Below are positions 52,301 to 63,401 of a stretch of 64,000 bases of DNA, piece after piece. A model generated the notes under the pieces. It did not search any database and was not told where the DNA came from. It saw nothing but the letters and a program-made list of their open reading frames with translations. The stretch's first letter is position 1. Every line of letters starts with the position of its first letter. This DNA comes from Peronospora farinosa (lineage: Eukaryota > Oomycota > Peronosporomycetes > Peronosporales > Peronosporaceae): positions 45,251 to 109,250 of the forward strand of contig CANTFK010000878.1 of the NCBI GenBank assembly GCA_947646735.1, given 5' to 3'. The position numbers and the translations under genes were made by a program.

Positions 52301-53530
52301 TGTGGTGGAGTGGGTTCTCAAAATTGTATGATGAGACCCCAAACCATCTCACTGTGCCGGAATGCCGACTGTCGGAGAGGGTACCCCGATGCCGCGTATG
52401 GACCTTCTCTCACCTTGTGTACCCGTCGGCTGGCGGGTTGCACTCTTCGGAGGACTTGGTGAAGATGTAGGCGTCTGCCTTGAGGGAGGTAGACCTGGGG
52501 GCCTCGAGTGGATATGCTTCACTCGGTGGGCCGGTAGGTGGCCACTCGATCGACCTTGTCGAGAGTGAGACTGAGAGCCGAATTCTTCAGGGAGCTTGTC
52601 GTCCCTGGCCTTTTCCTTCTGTTTCAGGGGTATTAACCACCTGACCTTTACTTTGCTCCCGGACCTTGAGGTGAGGGAGACCGCTTCCGATAGCGGGTCT
52701 TGGGGGGTGTTGCTACTCGAACGAGCTCACAGGCCAAATATATCCTGGAGCTCTATTTGCCCTTGAACTTCGCTACACAACTGTCTTCGACGGGGGGCCA
52801 AAATACATCCCTTCCCGGAACAGTGAGTAGCTTAGAGCAAGTTCTTCTTGTGTGACGGAGTCGTGCCACGTGGGGTTCAGCTCGCACTTGTGTCTGACCA
52901 CACGCCTGTCTTCAACGGGGGGGGGCATATATATCCCTTCCCCAGAACAGGCGTGTGGCCAGATAAGAGTTCCTTTACAGCGCGACGAAGACTTGCCAAG
53001 TAGATCGCAAATTGAGTAGTATTTAATATAGTCCTATCCTTTTAACTCCTTCACTCTATCCTTGCCTGCAGATCTGATTCCTTGCGTCGACTGGTCTGAT
53101 CCTTGTATTAATTGGTCCGGAGTGGCGGAACCCCGAGGGGCCCGAGGTCGACCGATGAGGGACGGGGTCGACCAACGAGGGACAGGGTCGACCGACGAGG
53201 GACCCAGGTCTACCGATGAGGGACCGGGTCGACCAACGAGGGACCGGGTCGACCGATGAGGGACCCAGGTCTACCAATGAGGGACCGGGTCGACCTATGA
53301 GGGACCCGGATCTACCAACGAGGGGCCAGGTCGATCAATGAGGGGCCATGATCAACTCCCTTTAGTACCGGTTAACCGGTACCATGATACTAATTTTTCT
53401 TCGGTGGGTCCTGCGTATTGTTCTCCACCAAAGGTCGCTCTCCTTTGAGGCCCCTGTCTCTCTGGTCCCCTGTCCCTGACCCACGGCCTATACTCCGAAT
53501 CCGACTGGAGTCTGGGACCTCCACATCACA
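52301..53530 (-). repeat. Candidate 3' LTR of a decayed Copia element
   Basis: 1230 bp with inverted ends TGTGGTGGAG and CTCCACATCACA. It lies directly after (in minus orientation) the Copia RNase H remnant and is GC-richer than its surroundings. No matching LTR was found on the other side, so identity as an LTR is inferred from its ends and place. It contains the minisatellite at 53149-53352. Confidence 0.4.
53149..53352 (+). repeat. Minisatellite, ten units of 20 or 21 bp
   Basis: Units such as CGACCGATGAGGGACGGGGT, with two alternating types (CGACC... and CTACC...). Lengths in order: 20, 20, 21, 20, 20, 21, 20, 21, 20, 21. Confidence 0.9.
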
Positions 53531-56500
53531 AAATTAGCACTTCACCACAGTGCTCCATTACAACTTTGATAACCGTCGTTCTTCTCGATGGCAATCGCGC
53601 TGTAATTGTCCTCGTGTATCGGTATTGCATACTGGATATGCACTTGCGTCTCCTTCAGTAAATTTTTTGTCCATAGCACTTCCTGTACTCATAACTATAA
53701 GGCCATATATTCTGCTTATGTTGTACGCAGCGCCACGCTTTGCTGCATCTTTGGCTTTAATCACTGGTGCATCGCTTATCATGACCAACACACCTGATGT
53801 CGATCTGCGATTTTCCTTCTTTCTCGCCCAGTCCGCGTCCGTGTACGTGCTTGATTGTAATTTGTCCGAATTCCTTCATAGCATATTCCTTTGTCTTGCG
53901 TCATCTTCAGATAGCGCAATACTCGTATCGCTGCATTCCAGTGCTCCTCGTAAGAAAATTGGAGGTGCCGGCTCAGCTGGCAAAGGTAAAACACAATATC
54001 CGGTCTCGTACCTAATGCCACGTAAAGTAATGAACCCACTAGCGACCTATGTGGTCGATTTTTCATTCTTGGGTCAGTTTTGTTCATCTTGATCGTAGTC
54101 TTCCCTTCAACACATGAATTTGATACTGATCTTGAATCAACTTGGTCAAATTTTTCTACCATTCTTGATATACATGATCTTTGGCTGATCTACATTCGTC
54201 GATCATCTCGCAGATACTTGACTTCGATTCCGAAAATAAATCGGACACCTCCCAATATCTTCATCTTGACACGACTTAAAAAGTTAGCTGCGACATCATA
54301 ATATCGCAAGTTGATCCAACTCCGATTAAAAGGTCATCCACATATAATGCAACGTTAGTGCATGACTCTGACAAATATACACGAGTGACACAATGGATGC
54401 ATTTCCATATACACAAAAATACTTGATCTTGTCTTAAACCATGTCGCTGCAAAGCTTTTTTTAGTCCATATAAGCTGCGGTTTAGCTAAAGTGCTTGATC
54501 ACGCCATGATCTTACTCCTAGGGGAGGGTATATGTATACCCTTTTCTCTAAAAATCCATTCAAATTTGCTGTGTCGACGTCATACAGATGAATTAACATC
54601 CACTTTTGACAACAAACCCAAAAAACACTCAAATTGAATTTAGATTCGGCCCCGAAATACATGTCTCTGTATAATCCATTCCGTACGTCTGCTTGTAGCC
54701 AAGTGCAACGAACGCGCCTTTAAACGCTTAACTTCTCCAGTTTCGTTACGTTTGATCGCATAAACCCACTAAATCTCGATCTCCCTTTGATTCGGCCGTT
54801 TCGCCTTAACTGTTTATGGATTTTTTAGTTGTATCGACTTTAATACAGCTTGTATAGCCTTATGCCACTCATCCTTTCAAAATGACTTAAGGGCTTCGTG
54901 GTATGTCGTAGGAGTCTCAAGCGATACACATGCTTGTTCATATCCGATACGCAGTCGCTTCGTGCCTCGTTCTTGTAACTGCTCATCCTCTACATGATGT
55001 ACGTCGTCTTTTGAAATACTTACTAGTACTAATGCTTGAGATGATCCACTTGGCGATTCATACGGTACCACTGCTGTCTTCTGAGAGGGTCCATCAATCA
55101 TGTCTCCACTTAATCTTGTTACAATTTGTCCTAAAACTTCCTCGTTCATCACTGGATCATCTTCGGTTATAGTCACATCATCAATTTCGAATAGAGGGTC
55201 TATGCCGTACGACTTCACTACCATGTGTCAAATTGTACTTGTTTTTGGTCGACCTTTTGACGTCATCATTACATCTTGCATGTATATATCTTGACAGCTT
55301 CTGATGTCATCCACCTCCATTTCTTCGATCCCGCTTGACATCTTTAAGTAACAGATGTCACATCATCATCACATCTTGTGCGAAGTCCTTGACTACTTGA
55401 ATGTTACAAAGTTTCATGTACTGAAGTGGCGGTCGCTCATCGAATTTTGCTGATCTCGTGTAAATTAATTTTTGCTTCTATATTTTATGCTCGAAACCCT
55501 TTTATCTGATCAGAGTGATCAAGGAACAGACACCAAAAGCCTTTTTGTTCAATTTGGCCTTTTTTGATTTATCCACATGTGCATAGCCCTTCGCACCGAA
55601 AACGCGCATAGCCGATAAATTAGGTTTTGTCCGTAGATCACTTCATATTGAGTCCTATTTCATGTGACTGGCGCATGGAACTCTATTATTCAGATAGACT
55701 GCCGTGTTAATTGCCTCCGCCCGCCATATCTTGTCCACTTGCATGTGACAGATCATTCTTCTTGCTCGTTCCATAAGTGTTCGGTTCATGAGCTCAGTTA
55801 GCCTATCGATTGTGGAGAATATGGTTCCATCGTTTGATGCACGATTATAGACCTCCGACAAATTTCAAAACATTATCTGTTCACATATTCTGATCCATTG
55901 TCTGTTCTGATGCACTTGATTATCTAAGACAGCTGATTATCCATCAGTGCCTTGTATTCGACGAAAACAATCCACCACTACGGATTTGCTCGTAATTTAG
56001 TATGCGACTATATATCTAGAGATATCATCAATAAATGTCACGACGAATCTTGATCCTCCTTGGGAATTTGTCTCCATAGGTCTTAAATCGTCACTATGGA
56101 CGATCTCCAATGCTTCTTTAGTTTTCACTTTCCCGTGGGTTGACTTTAAGAACGTTTTGACGGTCTTCCTACCCATCATGCATCCTTTGCTTAAGTCTTT
56201 ATCATCGTCATTATCTTGGGTCTTCTTGATTTTCAATCCGTAGACGCAACTTCCCATGTCCTCGATGACCTTTGTGGACCGATGACCTAATTGTGCATGC
56301 CATACCCTTATTTCAACTGCTCCTGATCCACCGCTTGAGCTAAGTTCTTGACCAGTCTCTTTGTACGAATTTGCTAACTCTGTCTAACTGCATTCCAAGA
56401 CGTACATCTTGTTCCTTCTTGATACTTGAATGATTACTTCTGTGTCGCTCCTGATTTGACAGCTCAAGTTTGAAAGGTTCACTCGTAGACCTTTTCTTTA

Positions 56501-57529
56501 TGGTGCCGATATCGATAATAACTTTTAGTCTAGTCCCGGTACCCAAAGTATCTCTTCGATTTTGATAAATTTTCCTGTATGAAGATTCACGAGCACTGCC
56601 CCGACTCCTTTCGCCTTCACCTTGTTTTCATCTGCAATAGTGATCATTATCGGGTCCTTCAATGAGTGCAATCCTAAGAATTCATCTCTATAGGGACACA
56701 TGCGGCTGCTAGCCCTACTGTCTAATAACCATCCAGATGTCATCAGATACGACACAGTAAATGCCCTTTCGTTTGCAGAATGCTTCTTTCGTATTTAATC
56801 AGCCTTGCAGTCCTGACGCTTGTGACCATATTTGATACATAGAAAACATGTTCCGGCAAACTTGCCATCTCTTGAACTGGCACTTGAACTTCCTTTAAAT
56901 CGCCGAGGTACACTCTTGTGTTTCGACATGTGCGTCGTCGTTAATGCAACCTCAAGGTGGTCCGTCCTTAACATTCCATCGTACTCCCGTCTTAGCATTT
57001 CCTTTACTTGAAAGAGTGTCATGCCGGGCACGTTATCGATAATCTTGACAATTTGGTCATCGTCTCTCGTAAGACTACCCAATAGTATCACTAGATGCTC
57101 CACCGCTGATATCTCTTGACCGACGGACTGCATCGTCATGTACAACTCGTCGAGTTCTAAAGAGTGATCCATTATGCTACCCCCCTTTGCCAAATTGAAC
57201 TCATGTAGTTGCCGTCGTAGATGCACACGATTATGCTACTTTTTCGCAGGAAGAAATTTCTCAGAATGTCCCTTGCCTCTGCGGATGATTTTGCCGTGCT
57301 CACCATTGACTGCAGATTCGTGATAATCATTGTAGCCACGATCGCGAAGGTCTTAATGTCATTAATTCAAGTTGACGCAGTTGCGTCTTCTTCTTCTGAA
57401 GCTTTCATGGCATCCAGATACTTTAACAGCCCCTTCTTCGCCAGCTTCATGCGCGCATTGAAATCCCACACGAAGTAGTTATCTTTGCGGAGTATATCGC
57501 TTGTGCCGAACGTGATTATGCTCATAACC
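53531..57529 (-). pseudogene. Decayed Ty1/Copia gag-pol
   Basis: Right to left: gag start near 57526 (MSIITFGTSDILRKDNYFVW); gag body 57226-56795 with zinc knuckle CFLCIKYGHKRQDC; protease region 56755-56525 (GWLLDSRASSRMCPYRDEF, Asp-Ser-Arg in place of Asp-Ser-Gly); integrase pieces 56257-55997 (EIVHSDDLRPM, GSRFVVTFIDDISRY) and 55861-55655 (NRTLMERARRMIC, NTAVYLNNRVP); RT with YVDDLLIG near 54335; the end region LVGSLLYVALGTRPDI and LRYLKMTQDKG at 54162-53779; RNase H with KMQQSVAL and AIAIEKNDGYQS, after which the end is deleted. Many stops and shifts; inactive. Confidence 0.9.
57520..57529 (-). other. Candidate Copia primer site overlapping the gag start codon
   Basis: The minus strand reads GGTTATGAGC, complementary to the anticodon region of initiator tRNA-Met (GCUCAUAACC). 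The ATG inside it is the apparent gag start. The bases before it end in CA, as an LTR would. Confidence 0.35.
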
Positions 57530-57530
57530 T

Positions 57531-60044
57531 GATCGATGTGAGGATGTCCAAGGGTGTTGTGAGCTGTAGTAGCTAGAAGAAGATAAAACGAAAAGAGAAT
57601 TAATGCTAGCTAGGTACTTCGCTCCGATGCACTACCTCTAAGCCTATTAATATCGATTCTACGATATTACTAAATAACATCGAGTCGATGCTCATCGTTT
57701 CACACAATGTCGTTGTGTCGTCTCTGTCATATGATGGATGAATATTGAGCAGAGTCTATAGTACCAACAAGATTGGCCAAGAGTAGTAATGCACGATTAC
57801 TCGCCGTCAGATTGTGGTTAACGAAGGTAATGGTGTGGTAGCGATATGTGAATTCAACTGTTTTAAGGCGCTACAAATGAGCAACTGGAACCAAATGGCG
57901 GTAAAGATCACTCTCATCTATGACTTGGTAAGCTAACTCCACCAAATTCTCTCTCTCGTTTGAGTCGTATAGTTAAATAATCTTCCTAACGAATGGTACT
58001 TTCTTTAAACCTTGCTGACGTTATCACCAGTTTACATCCCTCACACGTTATTGGGTCGTTTCAATGTAGTAGAGCGACTTAGCAATTCCGTATATATAAT
58101 GGTTCATACTTACCAAAGTTTTTTTTAATTATCAATCATTTGTGAAAAAGACTCTGGTAAATTTTTGTAGGAAGCATACAAATTATAACCATTTAAATGC
58201 TGCCTACACATTCTACAACATAAATTTTCGACAAATCTGCTGGAATGACAATGCTGTAATAATATCATCCCAATTGGCTGAAACGACAAGACTATGATTT
58301 CGACATTGGCTATATTTATATGGCATTTTTCTATTGGCCTATCCTCACATACTGACAACAATCGTATTTATGAGCTGTAACCAAATTCGTCCATACACAC
58401 GTGACTAACAAAAGATTATAAAAGCTCTAGTCAAAATATTAGGTTCTTGTTTCGAACAAAAATAAGTATATTACTTTGGGATACAAACATGTGCAATGTT
58501 ATACTTGACGATGAGTAATTTGGCTCAAAAAGCAAAATAAATTGATTAGAGTACCAGGTGAGCGTTCATTCGACACTTCGCGAGGTACTTCACAGTTTTC
58601 GTCTTCCGTGTTGACAGTTCCACTTGTTCTCACCCCAAATTAAAAAAAATGTGACAAGCATGCGCCTCACGTGCATCCTCGTGGTGGTTTGTACATTAAT
58701 TTCATACGCCATGGACTAGACCCTCCACGATGAAAATTTTTGATATGGTCTATATCGAGAATATGATGTCGGTCTTCATTTGGATGTTCAGCAACGTCTG
58801 CGGGATGCCGTGAACGAGATGCACCTTACGAAGAAAATAAAATATTGCCGGTGCGTGCTGCAAAGCTTAAGGCGAAGGATTTGCTTTCGATGACCTTAGT
58901 CTACAATTTTGTTTGCTACTTTTTAGCCTGCTGCTGTCCATCCTCAATATCAAGGAGTTTAGGAGTGAAGCTTCGGGTAAATAGATGTCCGTTTGGAAAG
59001 TAGTAGTTGCACTATTTGCTATAGTATGCACAATATTTAAAATATGTTCCAGTGGATGGACCGGCTATGGACTCCTGCTTAACACGATACAGCCATTCTC
59101 TCGAGCGAGTATACGTGTTCCTTACAAGAATTGTTAGCGCAAGGTTACCTTGTGCGACCTTTCTTTACGACCTTTCTTTTACACAATATAATTTTATAGT
59201 ATTCTGTATAATTTTGTATGAGCTGGTACTGGACCGAAATTGTTATTGTCAGTTTACTGCAATCAATACGAGTTTGCTGTTTAAAAGCGAGAAATTTACG
59301 ATATTTCTTGTTTACATTTGTTAGTCTTAAACAAAATTAGACAAGTAATATTAGCACGATATTTAATTTAAACATTCGCGAAAGGCATCTATAATGATAC
59401 TAAATGAAATAAAAGCCCATGAATGATTTATGACATTGTACCTGAATCGCGTTTTTAAGAATTATTATGCTAAAATTAAATCTAAATGTATTTGATAAAG
59501 ACTTGGTTTTCAAGATTGTTAAATTTTAATTGCAAAAAATAAGCTAATAAGAGAAAAATGTGTATTTTTAGACAAAAATTGAATATGAAGTAAATGATAA
59601 TATGGCGAATATATTTTCTCTTGAAAAACTTATCGCTTTTATTTATAAAATTATTATAATTGTATGAGTATAACAATGCATATTGTATATAGTTAATGTC
59701 CAGTTTCTTATGAAGTATGTACAAGGCTGGTCTACCGTAATGTCCATAATCTTGTCAGATTGTATGGGTATATGTCACTGATGTCAAAGAGCATATCAAC
59801 GTGTCACATGCGTTAGCTGATAATTTGACAACTCACTTATCATATAAGTAAGGATATAAGAATATAGCCGCATATAATCCCCACAGTCTGTTAAAAATTC
59901 AATCAGATAAAACGTTAAGGTAGAGAGCAGCACTAACTCATCATACTGTCAATTTTCTGCTGCAAACTAGACGAAAAGAGATTAGGCGTTTCGTTTGTCG
60001 CTGTCATTTTTGTTTATGTTGATGCGTCGCTGAACAAGTCAAAA
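57531..60044. other. AT-rich intergenic region
   Basis: No clear gene. The Copia 5' LTR should lie here, but I cannot match it to 52301-53530. At 58660 a short frame starts with a signal-peptide-like sequence (MRLTCILVVVCTLISYAMD) and stops at once; plus-strand sequence downstream (LDVQQRLRDAVNEMHLTKK near 58780-58840) looks like decayed coding DNA. 59330-59700 is very AT-rich. Confidence 0.4.
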
Positions 60045-60355
60045 ATGACATTTGTAGGACCAACAACGCTGAATCAACACGAGCTAGAGCGTTTTCCTAT
60101 TATTTCATTGCCAGCATCTACCTTGTGTGCGAATGTGATAGAATTACTGTTTCTATACTGCGGTGCGTAGGCTTTCTTGCCCACTTATTGATGAAGACTG
60201 TAGCCATAAAACGGTCTTCAAATGACATCACAAAAGCAGAAAGTCGGCCGTTGAAAAGCTTGTCTTATACTTTACAACAGTTTTTTCGAGATGTCGAGGA
60301 GGCAATCAAAAACGAAGGAGGATCATTAACCTACGAAATGCCGAAAAAACACTGA
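60045..60355 (+). CDS. Hypothetical small protein, two exons
   Basis: Exons 60045-60162 and 60204-60355 join in frame to 89 residues through a 41-nt GTGCGT...TGTAG intron, shorter than any other here. The product starts MTFVGPTTLNQHELERFPII and ends GGSLTYEMPKKH, with an amphipathic middle (SLSYTLQQFFRDVEEAIKN). No family recognised. The exact phase match favours a real gene, but the intron length and the AT-rich setting make this weak. Confidence 0.35.
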
Positions 60356-61327
60356 AATCATTTTATAATGGGTGCCTGTTTTTAAAATCCTTATATCTTT
60401 CATTTGAAGGAAGTATTTGCAAGTGATGCTTTGGTGGTAAAAACCTTTAAACAATCCATGCTTCTAGAAATGGACCAAGTATGTGATGCACCAAGGCACA
60501 TATAACAATAGCGAAGATTGCTGCTCTTCCACTTTTCCTAATTGTTGTATGCTTTTAAACTTCTACAAAGATAATAGCCACAAAGGCTCGCTCGCAAAAT
60601 TTGATAGCTAGCATAGTTGCTAGCGTAGACAGAAAGTCAGTGGCGCTTTAATAAAAAAATTATGTCATTATTTGTTGTGTTTTCTACTATTATGGACTAG
60701 ATGTTCTTGTTCTCCAACGCTCCTGTCCACACAATTAGGCATTTACGCTTAAAGCAAAATTGGCCAGTTAGTCCTGGATGGACCCAATAACGCACACACC
60801 GGACGCTAGTGCTTCTAGGACACTTGTAGACCCTGCACCTAGCAATGGTACGCCGGAAAGACTGTGCACGTATCTCGCACAGCCTAGAAACAAGCGCCTG
60901 GAGCCAGGCCCCCCGGCTTCTGCCACGCGTACGTGGCATAGAAATTTCTAAAAATTAGAAAAATTCTAATGTGTTTGTAACGTGATGCCGATCCTTGTTT
61001 TCTTGTGGGTTACATTTTCTCGTTTTCCTTTTTTTGTTTTTTAAATGTTCAGTAGCTCCACCACCAGTCGTGCCAAACATCTGAACCGGTGTAGAAGCCA
61101 TTGTGGCTGTTACCTCACATGACGTTGCGACTCAAGCTGAAGATGTAATGTCAGTGCATGCGTCTGCAAGGTTGTTGGGGCATGAGACCAGCGAGGGTTG
61201 CATCGAAGGGGGGTTAGGTCATGATGGCTGCTGCCGGGATGGATCAGTCGTCCGCGGAGGAGGAGGGTGACTTTTTTGAAAGCGCCGACTACTGCGTCAT
61301 ACTTCAGAAGGCGATGAGAAAGAGGGG
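60356..61327. other. Intergenic, no gene recognised
   Basis: AT-rich at first. 60690-60950 is GC-richer with an 80-codon Arg-rich frame on the minus strand that resembles nothing I know. Probably repeat-derived. Confidence 0.3.
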
Positions 61328-62122
61328 TGGATGACACGGAGTACGTCGTCACACGGGTGCTGGATCGTCGAGGAGAAGGCAGGGCACGGGAATACCTGGT
61401 CCAGTGGGACGATAAGTCGTCATAGTGGATGGCCGTCAGCACACTTGCGAAGTGTGCAGAGCTTGTGCGCTCCTACGACCGGTACTGCGAAAAGCGCCCG
61501 GAGGGCGCCATGGCATACGCAGAGTTTGTTAGCTCGGACCTGCCATCTCTCCAGTTGATGGCTAATAGCCCGAAAGACGTTTGTGCCTTGCACGCAGTGC
61601 AGATGGCGCTTGAGTTGATGGGTAGGCTGGACCAAGAAGGTGCAGTGTTGAAGAAGCTAAGCGAGCAGTTTATGCATCGGATGGTCTGCAATGATTTGAG
61701 CCTGCAGGGTGGGTGGAAGCATGCATAGTTGGTGAAGTTTATCCGCAAAAAAGCCTTACTAAAGGGTATGGGGGGTCAACTTGGGCGCATTTAACAGAAA
61801 TCAATACAAGGGTAATGAAGTAGGACCACTGGGAGTAGCAGCCTTGGCATGGCGTGCCAGTGAGCCCCTCCAAGACGGTGTGTACATTGTGTACGCACTC
61901 AAGTCCTCCCGACGTGGACACTGCATTGCCATGAAGAGAGAAGGGGAGAAAATGTTCGTGCGGGAAAACCGCGTGACCCACGGCATCATGACGCAGACGT
62001 GGATCAGGAGCATCTGCTCGGTACGCCGAGTCATATTCGTCTATAGGTTTCATCTAGACGAGAGTGATTTAAATGGGTGTAGGTGCTCAACCTCGCCGAC
62101 AAAAAGCGTTTTTAACCCATGA
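61328..62122 (+). pseudogene. Chromodomain-containing mobile element fragment
   Basis: The plus strand encodes a chromodomain-like block (EYVVTRVLDRRGEG, REYLVQWDDKSS, stop, then WMAVSTLAKCAELVRSYDRY). The frame is broken by a TAG at about 61420 and a stop at about 61726. A second part (LQDGVYIVYALKSSRRGHCI, then RVTHGIMTQTWIRSI) looks like a compact globular domain that I do not recognise. It runs toward the LINE fragment on the other strand and overlaps its end at 62087-62122. Source element unknown. Confidence 0.45.
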
Positions 62123-63361
62123 CGGTACCAATCTTTCTTGTAGGTGGAATTTACGCTGGCATACTTGTATCACCGTTTGTTTCTGACTGATAAAGTCGTG
62201 GAAAAGTCGATTGCGTGACATCCGAGCAAGAAGAGCTTGCTGCCTTGCCCGTTGGTCAGGATCGTAACAACGACGAAGTCTGTGTCGGAAGTGTGCGCTA
62301 GCAGTTGTCAAGATGACCTGCATGGCTGGAAGCGTAGGCGTGGGTTGCCTCCCATCGAAGAGGCATCTGTTGCGGTCGGTCCAGAGGAAGTGAAGCGTCA
62401 CCGCGCGAAGCGTGTGCCAGACGTCGTAGATCACCTCCGCGCTGGTCATCCACTCGTCACGGACGTATAGCTTTGTTGATAGCACAATGTCTAACCATGT
62501 CGCGCGTAGCCGGAAGAAAGGCGACATCAGTCGGTGAGCATGCTCCCAGAGCTGGACTACGAGTGTGCAATCGAAGAACAAATGCTGCTCGGTCTCGATG
62601 GCGCCGCACCCAACACGAACGCAAAGACGATTGCTCGAGTTGGCCGCCTCCAGGAACCAGAAGCGCGAGCGGACTGGCAGAAGACGGAACGCTAGGCGAA
62701 ATTGAAGATCTGCAAACACGGGGAGCAAGATCTTCTGCAGGTGCTTGCTGTACTTCACGTAAGTCAAGATCATCCCCACATCAAAACGCTGGGAGTGGAT
62801 CGTCATCGGATGCTGCTTTGTCGGTGGCTGTGGTGACCACACGATGCGAAGCAGCGCAGACTTCGGGATTGATGGCATGAAGCACACCTTATCGTCACTG
62901 CTGCAACCGAGATAGGGAAGAGGGTGGCGCCGACTGATCTCTGGCTGTCGCAGTACAGCCCGGACAGATTCTGCTTCAATCTCGATAGCTGACACCACCA
63001 TCGGATATTCCAGCAAGTAGAGAGGAAACTTCCAATATCCACGACCATGCAGCTGAGTGCCGGACCGAAAAGTTACACTGTGAGCAAGGTGATCGCCAGC
63101 ATGCTGTGGCGTGAAATACACGGAGTTACGGTAGAAGCGATCGCAGAAAGACTTCGACAGCATGATGTAGTCCAGCCGGTTTTTCCGGGGAAGAGGCCCA
63201 GTGAACACCCGCTTATTATCGTAGTGGATCCGCCATGCATCAACAATACCTAGCCGTGCCAGCCACTCAAGACAGCTGGAACGGCCCGGATCGTAGCGCA
63301 AGTCAGGACTGGAAGAGTCAATTCGTGGGAGCAATGTAACTGAACGAAGCATATGACGCAA
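62087..63361 (-). pseudogene. LINE fragment: endonuclease end fused to C-terminal zinc region, RT missing
   Basis: A single open frame of 424 codons. The N-terminal part is the end of an APE-type endonuclease (NRLDYIMLSKSFCDRFYRNS, then HAGDHLAHSVTF, the D-H pair). The C-terminal part is the region after RT in non-LTR elements (LQFRLAFRLLPVRSRFWFLE, then RVGCGAIETEQHLFFDC, a Cys/His cluster). The whole RT domain expected between them is absent, apparently by an in-frame internal deletion near 62880-62950. It is derived from a LINE and cannot copy itself. Confidence 0.75.
62720..63319 (-). repeat. Left arm of a large inverted repeat (LINE sequence)
   Basis: Near-identical in reverse to 63402-64000. 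The arms are separated by an 82-bp spacer. Confidence 0.85.
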
Positions 63362-63401
63362 AGTTGGGCGACTTGATCTGCTACCTATGACCCACTACTC
63401 G

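Noticed and set aside
53149..53352. CRISPR-like array
   Set aside because: Repeats are directly adjacent with no spacers, and the genome is eukaryotic; it is a minisatellite.
57531..58762. 5' LTR of the Copia element as a copy of 52301-53530
   Set aside because: The right end shows a slight resemblance (CCCTCCACGATGA near 58731), but the inner sequence and the other end do not match.
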